From: JAQTTT01 sp041652755
GTDB taxonomy: Archaea > Nanobdellota > Nanobdellia > Tiddalikarchaeales > Tiddalikarchaeaceae
Length of the DNA: 64,000 bases
Direction of reading: 5' to 3'
NCBI GenBank assembly: GCA_041652755.1
Contig: JBAZGS010000004.1
Location: 19,886 to 83,885, forward strand
How positions within the stretch are numbered: the stretch's first letter is position 1; every line of letters begins with the position of its first letter. Made by a program: the position numbers and the translations under genes. Shown piece after piece: positions 25,113 to 32,930 of this stretch. The notes beneath the pieces are model-generated. The model did not search any database. It was given only the letters and a program-made list of their open reading frames with translations, and had not been told where the DNA came from.

Positions 25113-25718
25113 CACTAACTCATAGTTAATTACTGGCTTATTGAATTTAGAATAGTCATCTAGACCAATTCTTGAGCAGGCTGTATTGATTAAGATATCC
25201 AATCCTGAATAGTTCATGAATTCTTCAGGGTTGATTGAGTCGGCAATGAATAAATATACAATTTTTCCTTGTGCTTCAAGCTTTTTTTTGATTGTTTCGC
25301 AGGTTTTTATCCTTTCTTGTCCAGGTTTAGTGCTTGCAATTATTCCGACTTTTTTTGCATGCTTTAGTCTTTCTAGAGCAATGAATTCCCTGTTAATGAA
25401 ATTTTTTACATCGCTTTCAAGCACTTCTTTTTCTGTCAAGTCTTTAGGATTAAGTATTATGACTTTCTTGCTTAAATTTTCCTTTTTAATCATTAATGCA
25501 TGAAATACTCCATCTCCAACAAATATGATTGTTTTGCCTTTGAACTTATTTGCTTTTTTGACATTGCACCCTAGAACCAGTGCTGAATTTTTTAAATTAT
25601 TGAATAAATGGGCATACTGCGCAGTATAAGTTATAAAGCTGTTTTCGTAGTTTTTCAGGGATTCCAGCAATTTTTTTGTATTAACTTTAAATTTCACTGG
25701 TTCGTAAATTATTTTCAT
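25095..25718 (-). CDS. Dph2-like protein lacking the first domain
   Basis: 207 aa from the ATG at 25718; the open frame continues upstream but runs into the divergent gene. Recognisable Dph1/Dph2 elements: VLGCNVKKA (second cluster cysteine region), IFVGDGVFHAL, IASTKPGQ, and NTACSRIGLDDYS (third cluster cysteine) followed by KPVINYEL. The usual archaeal Dph2 is about 340 aa with a first domain carrying another cysteine, which is missing here. Dph2 makes the first step of diphthamide on EF-2 with a 4Fe-4S cluster bound by three cysteines; with only two it may be altered or inactive. Confidence 0.7.
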   Translation of the reverse strand: MKIIYEPVKFKVNTKKLLESLKNYENSFITYTAQYAHLFNNLKNSALVLGCNVKKANKFKGKTIIFVGDGVFHALMIKKENLSKKVIILNPKDLTEKEVLESDVKNFINREFIALERLKHAKKVGIIASTKPGQERIKTCETIKKKLEAQGKIVYLFIADSINPEEFMNYSGLDILINTACSRIGLDDYSKFNKPVINYELVLSKYF

Positions 25719-25752
25719 AAATATTTTAAAGAAGCAAAGGATTAAAATAGTT

Positions 25753-25986
25753 ATGCAACAAGATGATTTGATTGACAGCATTGAAAATCCTACTAATGAG
25801 CCTATGAATTCACAAGAGAATAGGATTAACTCTGCCCCTAAAGAGATTACTCCTTTGCCTGAAGACTTGATTATTCCCAAAAAAGAAATTAATGTATTTG
25901 GAATTATCAATTTAATCTCATATATTACATTAGGCTTGGCTGCATTATTCTTGCTAATATTATATATTATAGGGTTAATGAAATGA
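25753..25986 (+). CDS. Small tail-anchored membrane protein, 77 aa
   Basis: A polar, acidic, Pro/Asn-rich N-terminal half and one C-terminal membrane span (about 50-75: FGIINLISYITLGLAAL). No family recognised. Overlaps trmI by ATGA. Confidence 0.65.
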   Translation: MQQDDLIDSIENPTNEPMNSQENRINSAPKEITPLPEDLIIPKKEINVFGIINLISYITLGLAALFLLILYIIGLMK

Positions 25987-26726
25987 AGCTTTTGTTGAAC
26001 AATGAGTATAAAAAAATTTACTCAGATAAGATTGATCAGGATTTAAACATTAATTATGGATTGATAAAAAAAGAGGAATATAACTCCATTAATGAAGGTT
26101 TGATTAAGACTCATAAGGGTAAAAATTTTTTGATTAAAAAGCCTGATTTTAAGGATTTGTTGTTCAGCATTAAAAGAGGACCTCAAATAATCACTTTAAA
26201 GGATGCTGGATTCATTGCTTCAAATTTGGGTTTAATGGAAGGTTTCAGGGTCCTTGACTCGGGAGGAGGCAGCGGTTCTATTAGCTGCTTTTTTGCCAAC
26301 ATTGTTGGAAAAAAAGGCAGGATTGTTAGCGTTGAAAGAAATGAAAAGTTTTGCCAGATAATTAAAAAAAACTCTGAATTGTTCGGTTTTGAAAACATTG
26401 AAGTCATTAACAAAGACTTAAGCGAATATTCTTCAAAGAAATTGTTTGATGCTATAAATATTGATTTGCCTAATCCTTGGGATTATTCTGACAAAATAAG
26501 CAGCTTGTTAAAAAATGGCTCAAGACTGACTGTTTATGTGCCTAATACAACTCAATTAACTCTTAGCCAAAAAGAATTCTCAACAAAAAAATTTAAATTA
26601 GACCATGTTTTTGAGTTAATATTAAGGGAGTGGGATGTTAATGATTGGGTATGCCATCCAAAGTTTGACATGCTGGGCCATACTGGATTCATTATGTGCT
26701 TTAGGAAAATAGAGGTGAATGATTAA
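25983..26726 (+). CDS. trmI: tRNA (adenine-N1)-methyltransferase TrmI
   Basis: 247 aa. The N-terminal small barrel leads into IKRGPQIITLKDAGFI (usual KRGAQ..YPKD), motif I VLDSGGGSGSISCFFA, VSVERNEKF, NIDLPNPWDY (catalytic Asp region), and the C-terminal LREWDVNDW and MLGHTGFI. It forms m1A at position 57/58 of tRNAs. Followed by a small Cys-rich gene overlapping by one base. Confidence 0.94.
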   Translation: MKLLLNNEYKKIYSDKIDQDLNINYGLIKKEEYNSINEGLIKTHKGKNFLIKKPDFKDLLFSIKRGPQIITLKDAGFIASNLGLMEGFRVLDSGGGSGSISCFFANIVGKKGRIVSVERNEKFCQIIKKNSELFGFENIEVINKDLSEYSSKKLFDAINIDLPNPWDYSDKISSLLKNGSRLTVYVPNTTQLTLSQKEFSTKKFKLDHVFELILREWDVNDWVCHPKFDMLGHTGFIMCFRKIEVND

Positions 26727-26881
26727 TGGAAGAATATGAAAGTTTTAAGATTAATTTCAAGTTGTTAAAAGATGTTTTTGACAATGATGGAAATTGTTTG
26801 TGCAAATTAAACACTAAATGTCCTTGTTATGAGTTCGTTTTTAATAAAAAATGTCATTGCGGAGTATTTAAAGAAAAATAA
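26726..26881 (+). CDS. 51-aa CxC/CPC/CHC protein, ferredoxin-thioredoxin reductase-like
   Basis: The start overlaps the trmI stop (TAATG). Cys pattern: CLC, CPC, CHC spaced as NCLCKLNTKCPCYEF and KKCHCGVF. CPC and CHC are the catalytic and cluster-ligand motifs of ferredoxin-thioredoxin reductase catalytic chains; this is a mini version about half that length. Cluster binding and redox role are inferred. Confidence 0.65.
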   Translation: MEEYESFKINFKLLKDVFDNDGNCLCKLNTKCPCYEFVFNKKCHCGVFKEK

Positions 26882-26927
26882 TTATTTTAGAAAAATCTTT
26901 ATAAATCATGAACATATTTTTTAACTC

Positions 26928-27401
26928 ATGATGAATAAAACAATTACGCCTGTAATTTCTGTAATTCTGCTTATCATGCTTACAATTGCAGTAAGTGCAA
27001 CAGCATGGTATTGGGTTAACGGATTGCAAGCTAATTTAGAAGCAAGTTCTTCTCAAGGAATTGAATCAACAACTCAAATGGGTAATATACAATACAGTAT
27101 AGTAAGTTTAACTTGTAATAAAAGTGAGAACATTACTATACAATTAAGAAACAATGGATTATCAGATATTTCAGCTACTGAAATATTCTTAGTTAAGTTG
27201 TTAGATAATTCTGGAGTAGAATTAGATAGTACTATACAAAGTTTATCAACAGCTTTAGGAACTAGTGGAATAAGCAGCATTGGATCTATATCTTTTGATG
27301 CAGACACAGTGTTTCCAGCAATAATGAATGGAACTAGATACCAAATTAAAACTGATGTAAACGGAATAGTGCAATCAGAATATTGTACTGTATCTATTTA
27401 A
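26928..27401 (+). CDS. Archaeal type IV pilin
   Basis: 157 aa. The N-terminus MNKTITPVISVILLIMLTI matches archaeal pilins with a short charged leader and a hydrophobic helix that both anchors and polymerises (PF07790-like). The rest is a strand-rich Ser/Thr/Asn domain with several N-x-S/T sequons and two Cys. The start may be 26928 or 26931. Promoter AATCTTTATAAATCA upstream, oligo-T terminator downstream. Confidence 0.85.
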   Translation: MMNKTITPVISVILLIMLTIAVSATAWYWVNGLQANLEASSSQGIESTTQMGNIQYSIVSLTCNKSENITIQLRNNGLSDISATEIFLVKLLDNSGVELDSTIQSLSTALGTSGISSIGSISFDADTVFPAIMNGTRYQIKTDVNGIVQSEYCTVSI

Positions 27402-27413
27402 AAATATTTAAAT

Positions 27414-27435
27414 TATTTTTTTTTATTTTTTTTTT
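27414..27435 (+). terminator. Oligo-T terminator after pilin
   Basis: Two long T runs separated by single A just after the stop codon, between convergent genes. Confidence 0.5.
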
Positions 27436-27868
27436 AAATTAATTCATTCAATTTCTTGTTATTATTAATGCTTTCAAATTCTTTGCTTAACACTCCTAAT
27501 TGCTTTAATTTCTTTGGAATGAAATGATGGAATAATTTAACATTCCTTCTCTGCTTAATATATTGCGAGTCATAAAAAATGCTCCAAGCAGTTTTAGAAT
27601 CAAGTGAAAAATCAAATGAATCTGGTAAATTGAATTCATAGTTTTTTAAAACAATTCCAAGCTTTTCATTATGAACTTTTAATTGCTTATCATGTTTCAG
27701 CACATAAGTCTTTCCTTTGTGCTCAAGCATTATGTAAAATAAAGGAAACTTGCTTGAAAAATGAGTTATAATCATTGGATTAAACTCATTCGGAATCTTA
27801 GCATAAAGTATTCCTTTATTTGAGTATTCTAATCTTGTGTATGCAATCATATGATGATACATTATCAA
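27434..27868 (-). CDS. DUF4130-like protein (predicted DNA metabolism, radical-SAM partner)
   Basis: 144 aa, shorter than usual for the family. It has a strand-rich first half (RLEYSNKGILYAKIP, then HFSSKFPLFYIMLEHKGKTYVL) and a basic, His-rich second half with SQYIKQRRNVKLFHHFIPKKLKQLG. The family (TIGR03915/DUF4130) is found beside a radical SAM protein of putative DNA modification or repair, and that partner is directly upstream here with ATGA overlap. Function of the pair is unknown. Confidence 0.6.
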   Translation of the reverse strand: MIMYHHMIAYTRLEYSNKGILYAKIPNEFNPMIITHFSSKFPLFYIMLEHKGKTYVLKHDKQLKVHNEKLGIVLKNYEFNLPDSFDFSLDSKTAWSIFYDSQYIKQRRNVKLFHHFIPKKLKQLGVLSKEFESINNNKKLNELI

Positions 27869-28182
27869 TTGTATTCACCTATTTTTGCTTGATAAGAATT
27901 ATTTATTTCAACATAATTCTTTGCTCGTTTCACGATTACCCCTAATTGTTTCAAAGCATCAATACTTTTGATTTTCACAGTTTTCCTGTAATCAATGATT
28001 CTTCTAGCACTGATGGGCCCAATGCCTGGAACTTTCAAGAGTGAATCATAATTGGCGGTGTTTATCTTAACAGCTTCTTTTAATAATTTATTTGCAAGCA
28101 AGACTTTTGGATCCTCATGTGGCATCATTTCATCTTCAAAAACGTGCTTTATTTCTGAAAATTTAATATTGTATTTTCTCAT
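27865..28182 (-). CDS. Radical SAM DNA modification/repair protein, C-terminal part (after frameshift)
   Basis: 105 aa with a helix-hairpin-helix DNA-binding motif YDSLLKVPGIGPISARRIIDYRK, and VLLANKLLKEAVKI before it. The frame is open upstream to the site where the N-terminal frame ends, so the two are one gene interrupted by a one-base shift in a run of six A (plus strand 28276-28281). Joined length is about 370 aa, as expected for TIGR03916-type proteins. Confidence 0.75.
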   Translation of the reverse strand: MRKYNIKFSEIKHVFEDEMMPHEDPKVLLANKLLKEAVKINTANYDSLLKVPGIGPISARRIIDYRKTVKIKSIDALKQLGVIVKRAKNYVEINNSYQAKIGEYN

Positions 28183-28256
28183 TAAAAAATCTGTTTGGTA
28201 TAGTCGATGCTCCCTGTCAAGTTTTTCTTTTATCTTATTTTCAAAAACTGTGTTTT

Positions 28257-28982
28257 TTATTGGAATAAAAGCGCTAAAAAAGCCCTTTTTAGATTCATGT
28301 TGCTATACATCCAGTTTACTCTTTTCATTATTTTATAGTCAGTGTCTTCCGTGCTTCCTACAACAAACTGTGTTGTTGAGCCACTAGGCAAATCTAATTT
28401 TTTCATGTATCTGAATCTTTTGATTATATCTAATTTGTAATCCTTAACATTACTGATTTCACTCATGCTTGATTTATTTGGAACTTCTAAATTAAGACTT
28501 AACCTATCTGCGAGTTCTGCTGCTTGCTTTATTTTTTCCCTGCTTGCTCCTGGAATAATTTTCAAGTGAATATAACCATTGTATAAGTATTTATTACGAA
28601 GTAATCTTACGCATTCTAGCATTAGTTCCATTGTATAATCTGCATTTTTGATTATTCCGCTGCTTAAAAAAAAGCCTTCAACGTAGTTTTTTACATATAA
28701 ATTCATGAATGTTTTTGCTAATTCTTCAGGTTCAAACATCACTCTTTGTTTTTGGCAATTATTGCTATTTTGGCAGAATTTGCAGTCATGAGTGCAAGAA
28801 TTAGAGTATAATACTTTGAATAATGTAATGCATCTACCATCTGGGGTGAAACTGTTGCATATTCCTGGAGCTGAAGGATTGCCTATTCCTTTAATGGAGT
28901 TAACTCGTTTGCTTGAGCTGCTTGCGCAAATATCATATTTCCCAGCTTCGCCTAATATTTTCACTTTTTCTAAAGTATTCAT
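28257..28982 (-). CDS. Radical SAM DNA modification/repair protein, N-terminal part (frameshifted)
   Basis: 241 aa. The cluster motif SNSCTHDCKFCQNSNNC carries CxxxCxxC. The barrel follows with EGFFLSSGI, GYIHLKIIPGAS and LEVPNKSSMSEI. It ends abnormally in LKRAFLALLFQ; with one extra T the frame reads RAFFSAFIPIKNTVF and continues into the downstream HhH part. Could be sequencing error in the homopolymer, a pseudogene, or programmed frameshifting. Confidence 0.85.
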   Translation of the reverse strand: MNTLEKVKILGEAGKYDICASSSSKRVNSIKGIGNPSAPGICNSFTPDGRCITLFKVLYSNSCTHDCKFCQNSNNCQKQRVMFEPEELAKTFMNLYVKNYVEGFFLSSGIIKNADYTMELMLECVRLLRNKYLYNGYIHLKIIPGASREKIKQAAELADRLSLNLEVPNKSSMSEISNVKDYKLDIIKRFRYMKKLDLPSGSTTQFVVGSTEDTDYKIMKRVNWMYSNMNLKRAFLALLFQ

Positions 28983-29094
28983 TGATAATCTAAATAAATC
29001 TTATTTAAATAATGGTTAAGATAAAGATTCCCCTATTTTATTAAGGGAAGTTTTATCCAAAAGGATTTTAATAAACATCAGTTACTATTCTTTT

Positions 29095-30126
29095 ATGAAA
29101 AAAAAAGATACTACTGAAGTAATTGAAGAAAATGATTCTGAATGCATTAATGAAGATAAGGATAGAAGCGATGAGGTAAAATCAGACATTAAATGCATTG
29201 AAGAACTGCCTGGTGTTGGCGAAAAAACTGCTGAAAAATTAAGGGAAGCGGGATTTAATGATTTAATGAGCATAGCTGTAACTCCAGCTTCACTTATTGC
29301 TGAAGCAACTGAACTTGGAAGCGCAACAGCTACTAAAATTATAACAGCTGCAAGAAGTGCTCTCAAAATGGGTTTCATTGGAGGGGACACTTTGCTTGCA
29401 AGAAGGGATGAGATTGGAAAGATTAAATTTCAAAGCGAAGAGCTGAATAATTTGTTTGGAGGGGGAATTGAAACCCAAGCATTAACTGAGTGTTTTGGCC
29501 AATTCGGTTCAGGAAAGACACAGATTGCTTTGCAATTAGCACTTAATGTTCAACTGCCTAAGGATAAAGGAGGATTAGATGGTTATGCTGTAATCATTGA
29601 CACTGAAAATACTTTCAGACCTGAAAGAATAGTGCAATTAGCTGAAAGCTTAGGGATGGATGTCAAAACTGCACTAAGCAGGATTAAAGTTGCAAGGGCT
29701 TACTCTTCAGACCATCAAATGCTGTTAGTTGAAAGAGTCAGTGATTTGATTGAAAAGGAAAAAGTTCCAGTAAAATTAGTTGTTGTTGACAGCTTAATGG
29801 GCTTATTTAGAAGCGAGTATGCTGGAAGAGGCACACTAGCAGACAGGCAGCAAAAGCTTAACAGGCACTTGCATGATTTGCAAAGATTATCAGACAGGTA
29901 TAATCTAGCTGTTTATATCACTAATCAAGTGATGAGCAGGCCTGATGTCTTCTTTGGTGACCCTACTGCAGCTATTGGAGGAAACATTGTCGGACATGCT
30001 TCCACATTTAGGGTATATTTGAGAAAAAGCAAGGGTGATAAAAGAGTTGCAAGAATGATTGATTCGCCTTGCCTTCCAGAAGCTGAATGCGTTTTCAGAG
30101 TAACACCTGAAGGAATACGTGATTAG
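29095..30126 (+). CDS. radA: DNA recombinase RadA
   Basis: 343 aa. An acidic N-terminal extension (about 1-33), HhH domain (IEELPGVGEKTAEKL, 36-50), and the RecA core with Walker A GQFGSGKT (135-142), DTENTFRPERI, Walker B LVVVDSLMG, loop L1 around RSEYAGRGTLADRQQ and L2 near the NQVMSRPDVFFGD segment. RadA forms filaments for strand exchange. The last 15 codons are repeated downstream with a hairpin (30082-30342). The end RVTPEGIRD varies in the copies. Confidence 0.97.
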   Translation: MKKKDTTEVIEENDSECINEDKDRSDEVKSDIKCIEELPGVGEKTAEKLREAGFNDLMSIAVTPASLIAEATELGSATATKIITAARSALKMGFIGGDTLLARRDEIGKIKFQSEELNNLFGGGIETQALTECFGQFGSGKTQIALQLALNVQLPKDKGGLDGYAVIIDTENTFRPERIVQLAESLGMDVKTALSRIKVARAYSSDHQMLLVERVSDLIEKEKVPVKLVVVDSLMGLFRSEYAGRGTLADRQQKLNRHLHDLQRLSDRYNLAVYITNQVMSRPDVFFGDPTAAIGGNIVGHASTFRVYLRKSKGDKRVARMIDSPCLPEAECVFRVTPEGIRD

Positions 30127-30342
30127 GGATTCTAAGGGACTTTAGTCCCTTAGGCTGAATGCGTTTTCAGAGTAACACCTGAAAGAATACGTGATTAGGG
30201 ATTCTAAGGGACTTTAGTCCCTTAGGCTGAATGCGTTTTCAGAGTAACACCTGAAAGAATACGTGATTAGGGATTCTAAGGGACTTTAGTCCCTTAGGCT
30301 GAATGCGTTTTCAGAGTAACACCTGAAAGAATAAGGGATTAG
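30082..30342 (+). repeat. 72-base tandem repeat of the radA 3' end plus hairpin (3.6 copies)
   Basis: Units start at 30082 (inside radA), 30154, 30226 and 30298 (partial, 45 bases). Each holds the final 15 codons of radA and its stop, then GGATT and a perfect 9-base-pair hairpin with loop TTTA. Copy 1 reads GAAGGAATACGTG, copies 2-3 GAAAGAATACGTG, and the last ATAAGGGATTAG. The last copy encodes the more usual I-R-D-stop directly and lacks a hairpin after it. Confidence 0.95.
30132..30153 (+). terminator. Hairpin after radA stop (repeated at 30204 and 30276)
   Basis: CTAAGGGAC-TTTA-GTCCCTTAG, perfect stem, identical in all three full repeat units. No T run follows, so it is not a bacterial-type terminator; it may stabilise or process the radA mRNA end. 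Confidence 0.6.
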
Positions 30343-30346
30343 AATT

Positions 30347-30721
30347 ATGGATTTTAAAGGGGTTATAATTGAGGAAAGCTTAAAAGATAAAGAAATTTTA
30401 AAATCAGTGACTATTCTTAATACTGAAGTTGAAAAAGTCACTGATGAGCATCAGACTTCTTGGCTTAAAAGATGGACTTTGCATACTATTATTGTTCCTG
30501 AAGAAATGGCTGACAAATTTGCTAAAAAACTAAGTGAATCATTGGATGATGAGCATAATTGGTATGCTGATTTCAAGAATGATTCAACGCATTATATTAT
30601 TTTTAAAAATAAAGTTTTCAAAATTGATAGAAAACGAAATGAATATGAAAAAGTTGTCAAGTATGGATCGTCTTTAGGCATTCCGGATTATCAGCTTGAT
30701 TTTTCTTCTGAATTAAAATAA
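30347..30721 (+). CDS. Conserved hypothetical protein, 124 aa
   Basis: Pattern KGVIIEESLKDK, VTDEHQTSWLKRWTLHTI, LDDEHNWYADFKND, HYIIFKNKVFKIDR, YGSSLGIPDYQLDF. I recognise this as a small conserved family seen in bacteria and archaea but know no function. It starts 4 bases after the radA repeat block; the last repeat copy supplies its leader. Confidence 0.75.
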   Translation: MDFKGVIIEESLKDKEILKSVTILNTEVEKVTDEHQTSWLKRWTLHTIIVPEEMADKFAKKLSESLDDEHNWYADFKNDSTHYIIFKNKVFKIDRKRNEYEKVVKYGSSLGIPDYQLDFSSELK

Positions 30722-30767
30722 TATCTTATTAATTAAATTTAAATACTATCAGATTATTAATTTAATT

Positions 30768-31040
30768 ATGGTTAGTAAAAAAAAAACTGCTATTAAAAAA
30801 AAAGTTTCAAGCAAAAAAGCAATCAGGATTAATCCTAAAGAAGCAGAGATTAAGAATAACATAAAAAAATTAGAAAAAGAATACAATATCTTGAAGAAGA
30901 ATTTAACAACCCAATTTGGAAAAATCAAGATTAAGTATTCTGAAGGAAAAGCTATAAAAAAAATCAAGTCAGACATTGCAAATAATTTGAAAAAAATGGC
31001 TTTATTGCTTGAGCAAAGCTCGAAAAAATTAATGAAATAA
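30768..31040 (+). CDS. Small Lys-rich coiled-coil protein, 90 aa
   Basis: A strongly basic N-terminus with Lys runs (residues 1-25), then a long coiled coil (about 28-88). No family recognised. It might bind nucleic acid through its basic end. Promoter TTTAAATACTATC upstream. Confidence 0.6.
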   Translation: MVSKKKTAIKKKVSSKKAIRINPKEAEIKNNIKKLEKEYNILKKNLTTQFGKIKIKYSEGKAIKKIKSDIANNLKKMALLLEQSSKKLMK

Positions 31041-31097
31041 TTATTTTTTATTCAAAGATTGCAACAATTTTGTAATTATTTCCTTTTTTATTTCTTT

Positions 31098-31226
31098 TTA
31101 TGATTTAATCCCTATAGGCTTCATTGTTTTCCCACTGCATTTTATTAACTCAATCTTTTCAGGGCTTAAATTGCTTATTAAAAATCCTATATTAACATGG
31201 TCTTTTAATCTCACAAGATGGCAGTG
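31098..31226 (-). pseudogene. Possible DUF1801/DUF5655-like remnant
   Basis: A 42-codon open stretch on the minus strand without a start codon reads HCHLVRLKDHVNIGF, then LSPEKIELIKCSGKTMKPIGI, stop. The order (x-x-HVNIGF ... CSGKxMKxI) resembles the end of DUF1801/DUF5655 proteins. A stop codon lies just before it. The plus strand is also open here, so the call is weak. Confidence 0.3.
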
Positions 31227-31268
31227 TTACGAAAAAATAGAGCCTGAATTTATTAAAAAAATTATTTT

Positions 31269-31949
31269 TTAATTCATTCCGTAGTTGTATTCTTCTTTCC
31301 AATCTGCGCCGACTTTTTCATAGATTATTCTTAATTTTTCTTTGACGCTTTTTAATTCGCCCAAGAATCCTTTCAAGTCCCCTGCATTTTCTTTAGTACT
31401 AATTGCTGAGATAAAATCCTTGAAAGCTTCATCCATATACTTGGCAGTTATGTCATAGTCTATTTCATCCATTCCGCAAGCATTGTCAATTTCTTTGCTG
31501 ATAAAACCTTGAGCCCCAATCTCGCACATGTATAGGATTGCCTCTAATTTGTCAAGTGATTTTACATATTTTGCTTCTAATGTGTCTAAGTTTTCAAACA
31601 TTTCCCAATAAGCATGTTTTTGTTCATATAATTTTTCAGGAACTAATTTTTTAATCTCAGCCCATGCGGCTAATTCTTGCTCATGCTTTTCTTTTTCAGA
31701 AACTTTGCCGTGAGCTATTTTTCCAGCATCAATATCCCCTTTTAGATACTCCCCTAAATCATGGTTTTGGGCAATGTTTTTTGCGACATTGACATCTAAA
31801 TTAAGCCCGTATTTTGAGTGATAAAGTTCAGCCAATTCTATTAGTGAAAAGCAATGGCAGGGCAGGGCTTCATGAAGGCAGCCAATTCTTGATTCATATC
31901 TTTTAGTGTTTTTCATTGAATGCAAGACTTTTTCGTAATAATTGTTCAT
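31269..31949 (-). CDS. HD-domain hydrolase (5'-nucleotidase/HDDC2-like)
   Basis: 226 aa. HD residues: the first His in CHCFSLIELAEL, the H-D pair in NHDLGEYLKGD, and the distal Asp in VKSLDKLEAILYMCE. This matches small HD phosphohydrolases such as YfbR/HDDC2 that remove phosphate from nucleoside monophosphates with a divalent metal. The substrate is unproven. Confidence 0.82.
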   Translation of the reverse strand: MNNYYEKVLHSMKNTKRYESRIGCLHEALPCHCFSLIELAELYHSKYGLNLDVNVAKNIAQNHDLGEYLKGDIDAGKIAHGKVSEKEKHEQELAAWAEIKKLVPEKLYEQKHAYWEMFENLDTLEAKYVKSLDKLEAILYMCEIGAQGFISKEIDNACGMDEIDYDITAKYMDEAFKDFISAISTKENAGDLKGFLGELKSVKEKLRIIYEKVGADWKEEYNYGMN

Positions 31950-32055
31950 TATAAGTATATTAGCTTTTATTTTTTTAAAAAATGTGTTGCTTAATTGGTT
32001 AGTGGTAACACTTTTTTGCGAAAGCTTTTTATAAAGAATTTTGTAATCTTTAACT

Positions 32056-32388
32056 ATGGTTTTTCGAGATTACTTAGTTAGATGCAAACGATGCAAAATA
32101 CCTTATATTCCAAAAAATGTCAGCAGAATTAAAACATGCATTTTTTGCAGAAGAAACCCTGCTGAAAACAAGATTGAAAGAATAAACATTGTTAAAGCTG
32201 ATATTCAAAAATATTATGAAACCCAGGGCATGATGCCAACTAGTGAAATAATAAAATTATGGATTAAGCTAAAATATGATTTGTCTGACAAAAAAACTGA
32301 AGAATATTTCAAATTCCTTGAAAAACAAAGCACTATAACTGTTTCCAAAAAGGAAAAAGTCGCAAACATTTCAGCGCTTAACGCTTGA
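32056..32388 (+). CDS. Zinc-ribbon protein with helical C-terminus, 110 aa
   Basis: N-terminal CKRC (about 10-13) and CIFC (about 28-31) make a zinc ribbon. The rest has an alternating pattern that could be a winged helix (AEIQKYYETQGMMPTSEIIKLWIKL-type). Probably nucleic-acid binding. TATA TTTTTATAAAG lies 20-30 bases upstream. Overlaps the convergent gene by 11 bases. Confidence 0.65.
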   Translation: MVFRDYLVRCKRCKIPYIPKNVSRIKTCIFCRRNPAENKIERINIVKADIQKYYETQGMMPTSEIIKLWIKLKYDLSDKKTEEYFKFLEKQSTITVSKKEKVANISALNA

Positions 32389-32893
32389 AAAATTTCTCAA
32401 CAGCTAAACAAGTTATTGCTATACTTAGCATTCCACAAAGAAAAGCCATTGTAAGCTTAATTTTTTCAGTATCATTAAGGTCATAATTATTAATTGCAGG
32501 GAGCTTGATTTTTGAAGAAAATGATTTATTTGAATTAAACTCAAAGGCGCTTTTTATAATTCCTTCATATTCTCTCTTGATTGAAAGCTCGTAGTCTAAG
32601 CCTTTTATGTCAGTAATCAATTTTTTTTCAAATTCGCTAAAAATTTCATTACTATTATTTTCATTGTGCTTTAACTGTATATACGTGCTTAAATGCGCTT
32701 TATTTCTAAAGTTTAAATACTGAACAAAAGGGATGATTGGGGAATTAGGCATAAAATGCTCAGGATTAATGTAAAGGATAGAATCTATGCCTACTGTTTC
32801 AGAAAGTGCGATTACTTTTTTTCTTGACAATTCATGCTCTTTAAGGTTTTTAAGCTTAATATCTATGCAATAAATATCACTTAAATCCTCCAT
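32378..32893 (-). CDS. Tail-anchored protein, 171 aa
   Basis: Not recognised. A cytoplasmic domain (about 1-145) with one membrane span near the C-terminus (about 147-166) followed by the basic end EKFFKR. No signal peptide, so C-tail insertion is likely. Confidence 0.6.
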   Translation of the reverse strand: MEDLSDIYCIDIKLKNLKEHELSRKKVIALSETVGIDSILYINPEHFMPNSPIIPFVQYLNFRNKAHLSTYIQLKHNENNSNEIFSEFEKKLITDIKGLDYELSIKREYEGIIKSAFEFNSNKSFSSKIKLPAINNYDLNDTEKIKLTMAFLCGMLSIAITCLAVEKFFKR

Positions 32894-32930
32894 AAATGAA
32901 TAATTTAAAAGTTTTTATTTAAAAATATTT

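Noticed and set aside
25719..25910. N-terminal extension of the Dph2-like frame
   Set aside because: It is the antisense of the 77-aa gene, is oddly hydrophobic and has no Dph2 first-domain motifs.
30082..30342. Repeats after radA as a CRISPR array
   Set aside because: Units are contiguous with no unique spacers and contain coding sequence of radA.
31041..31268. Plus-strand frame ending WQCYEKIEPEF
   Set aside because: No start codon or ribosome-binding site; the minus-strand reading gives a slightly better family resemblance, itself weak.
31984..32020. tRNA-like D-arm string (GCTTAATTGGTTAGTGGTAA) upstream of the 110-aa gene
   Set aside because: No acceptor, anticodon or T arm could be built around it and a promoter overlaps its 3' side; probably chance.
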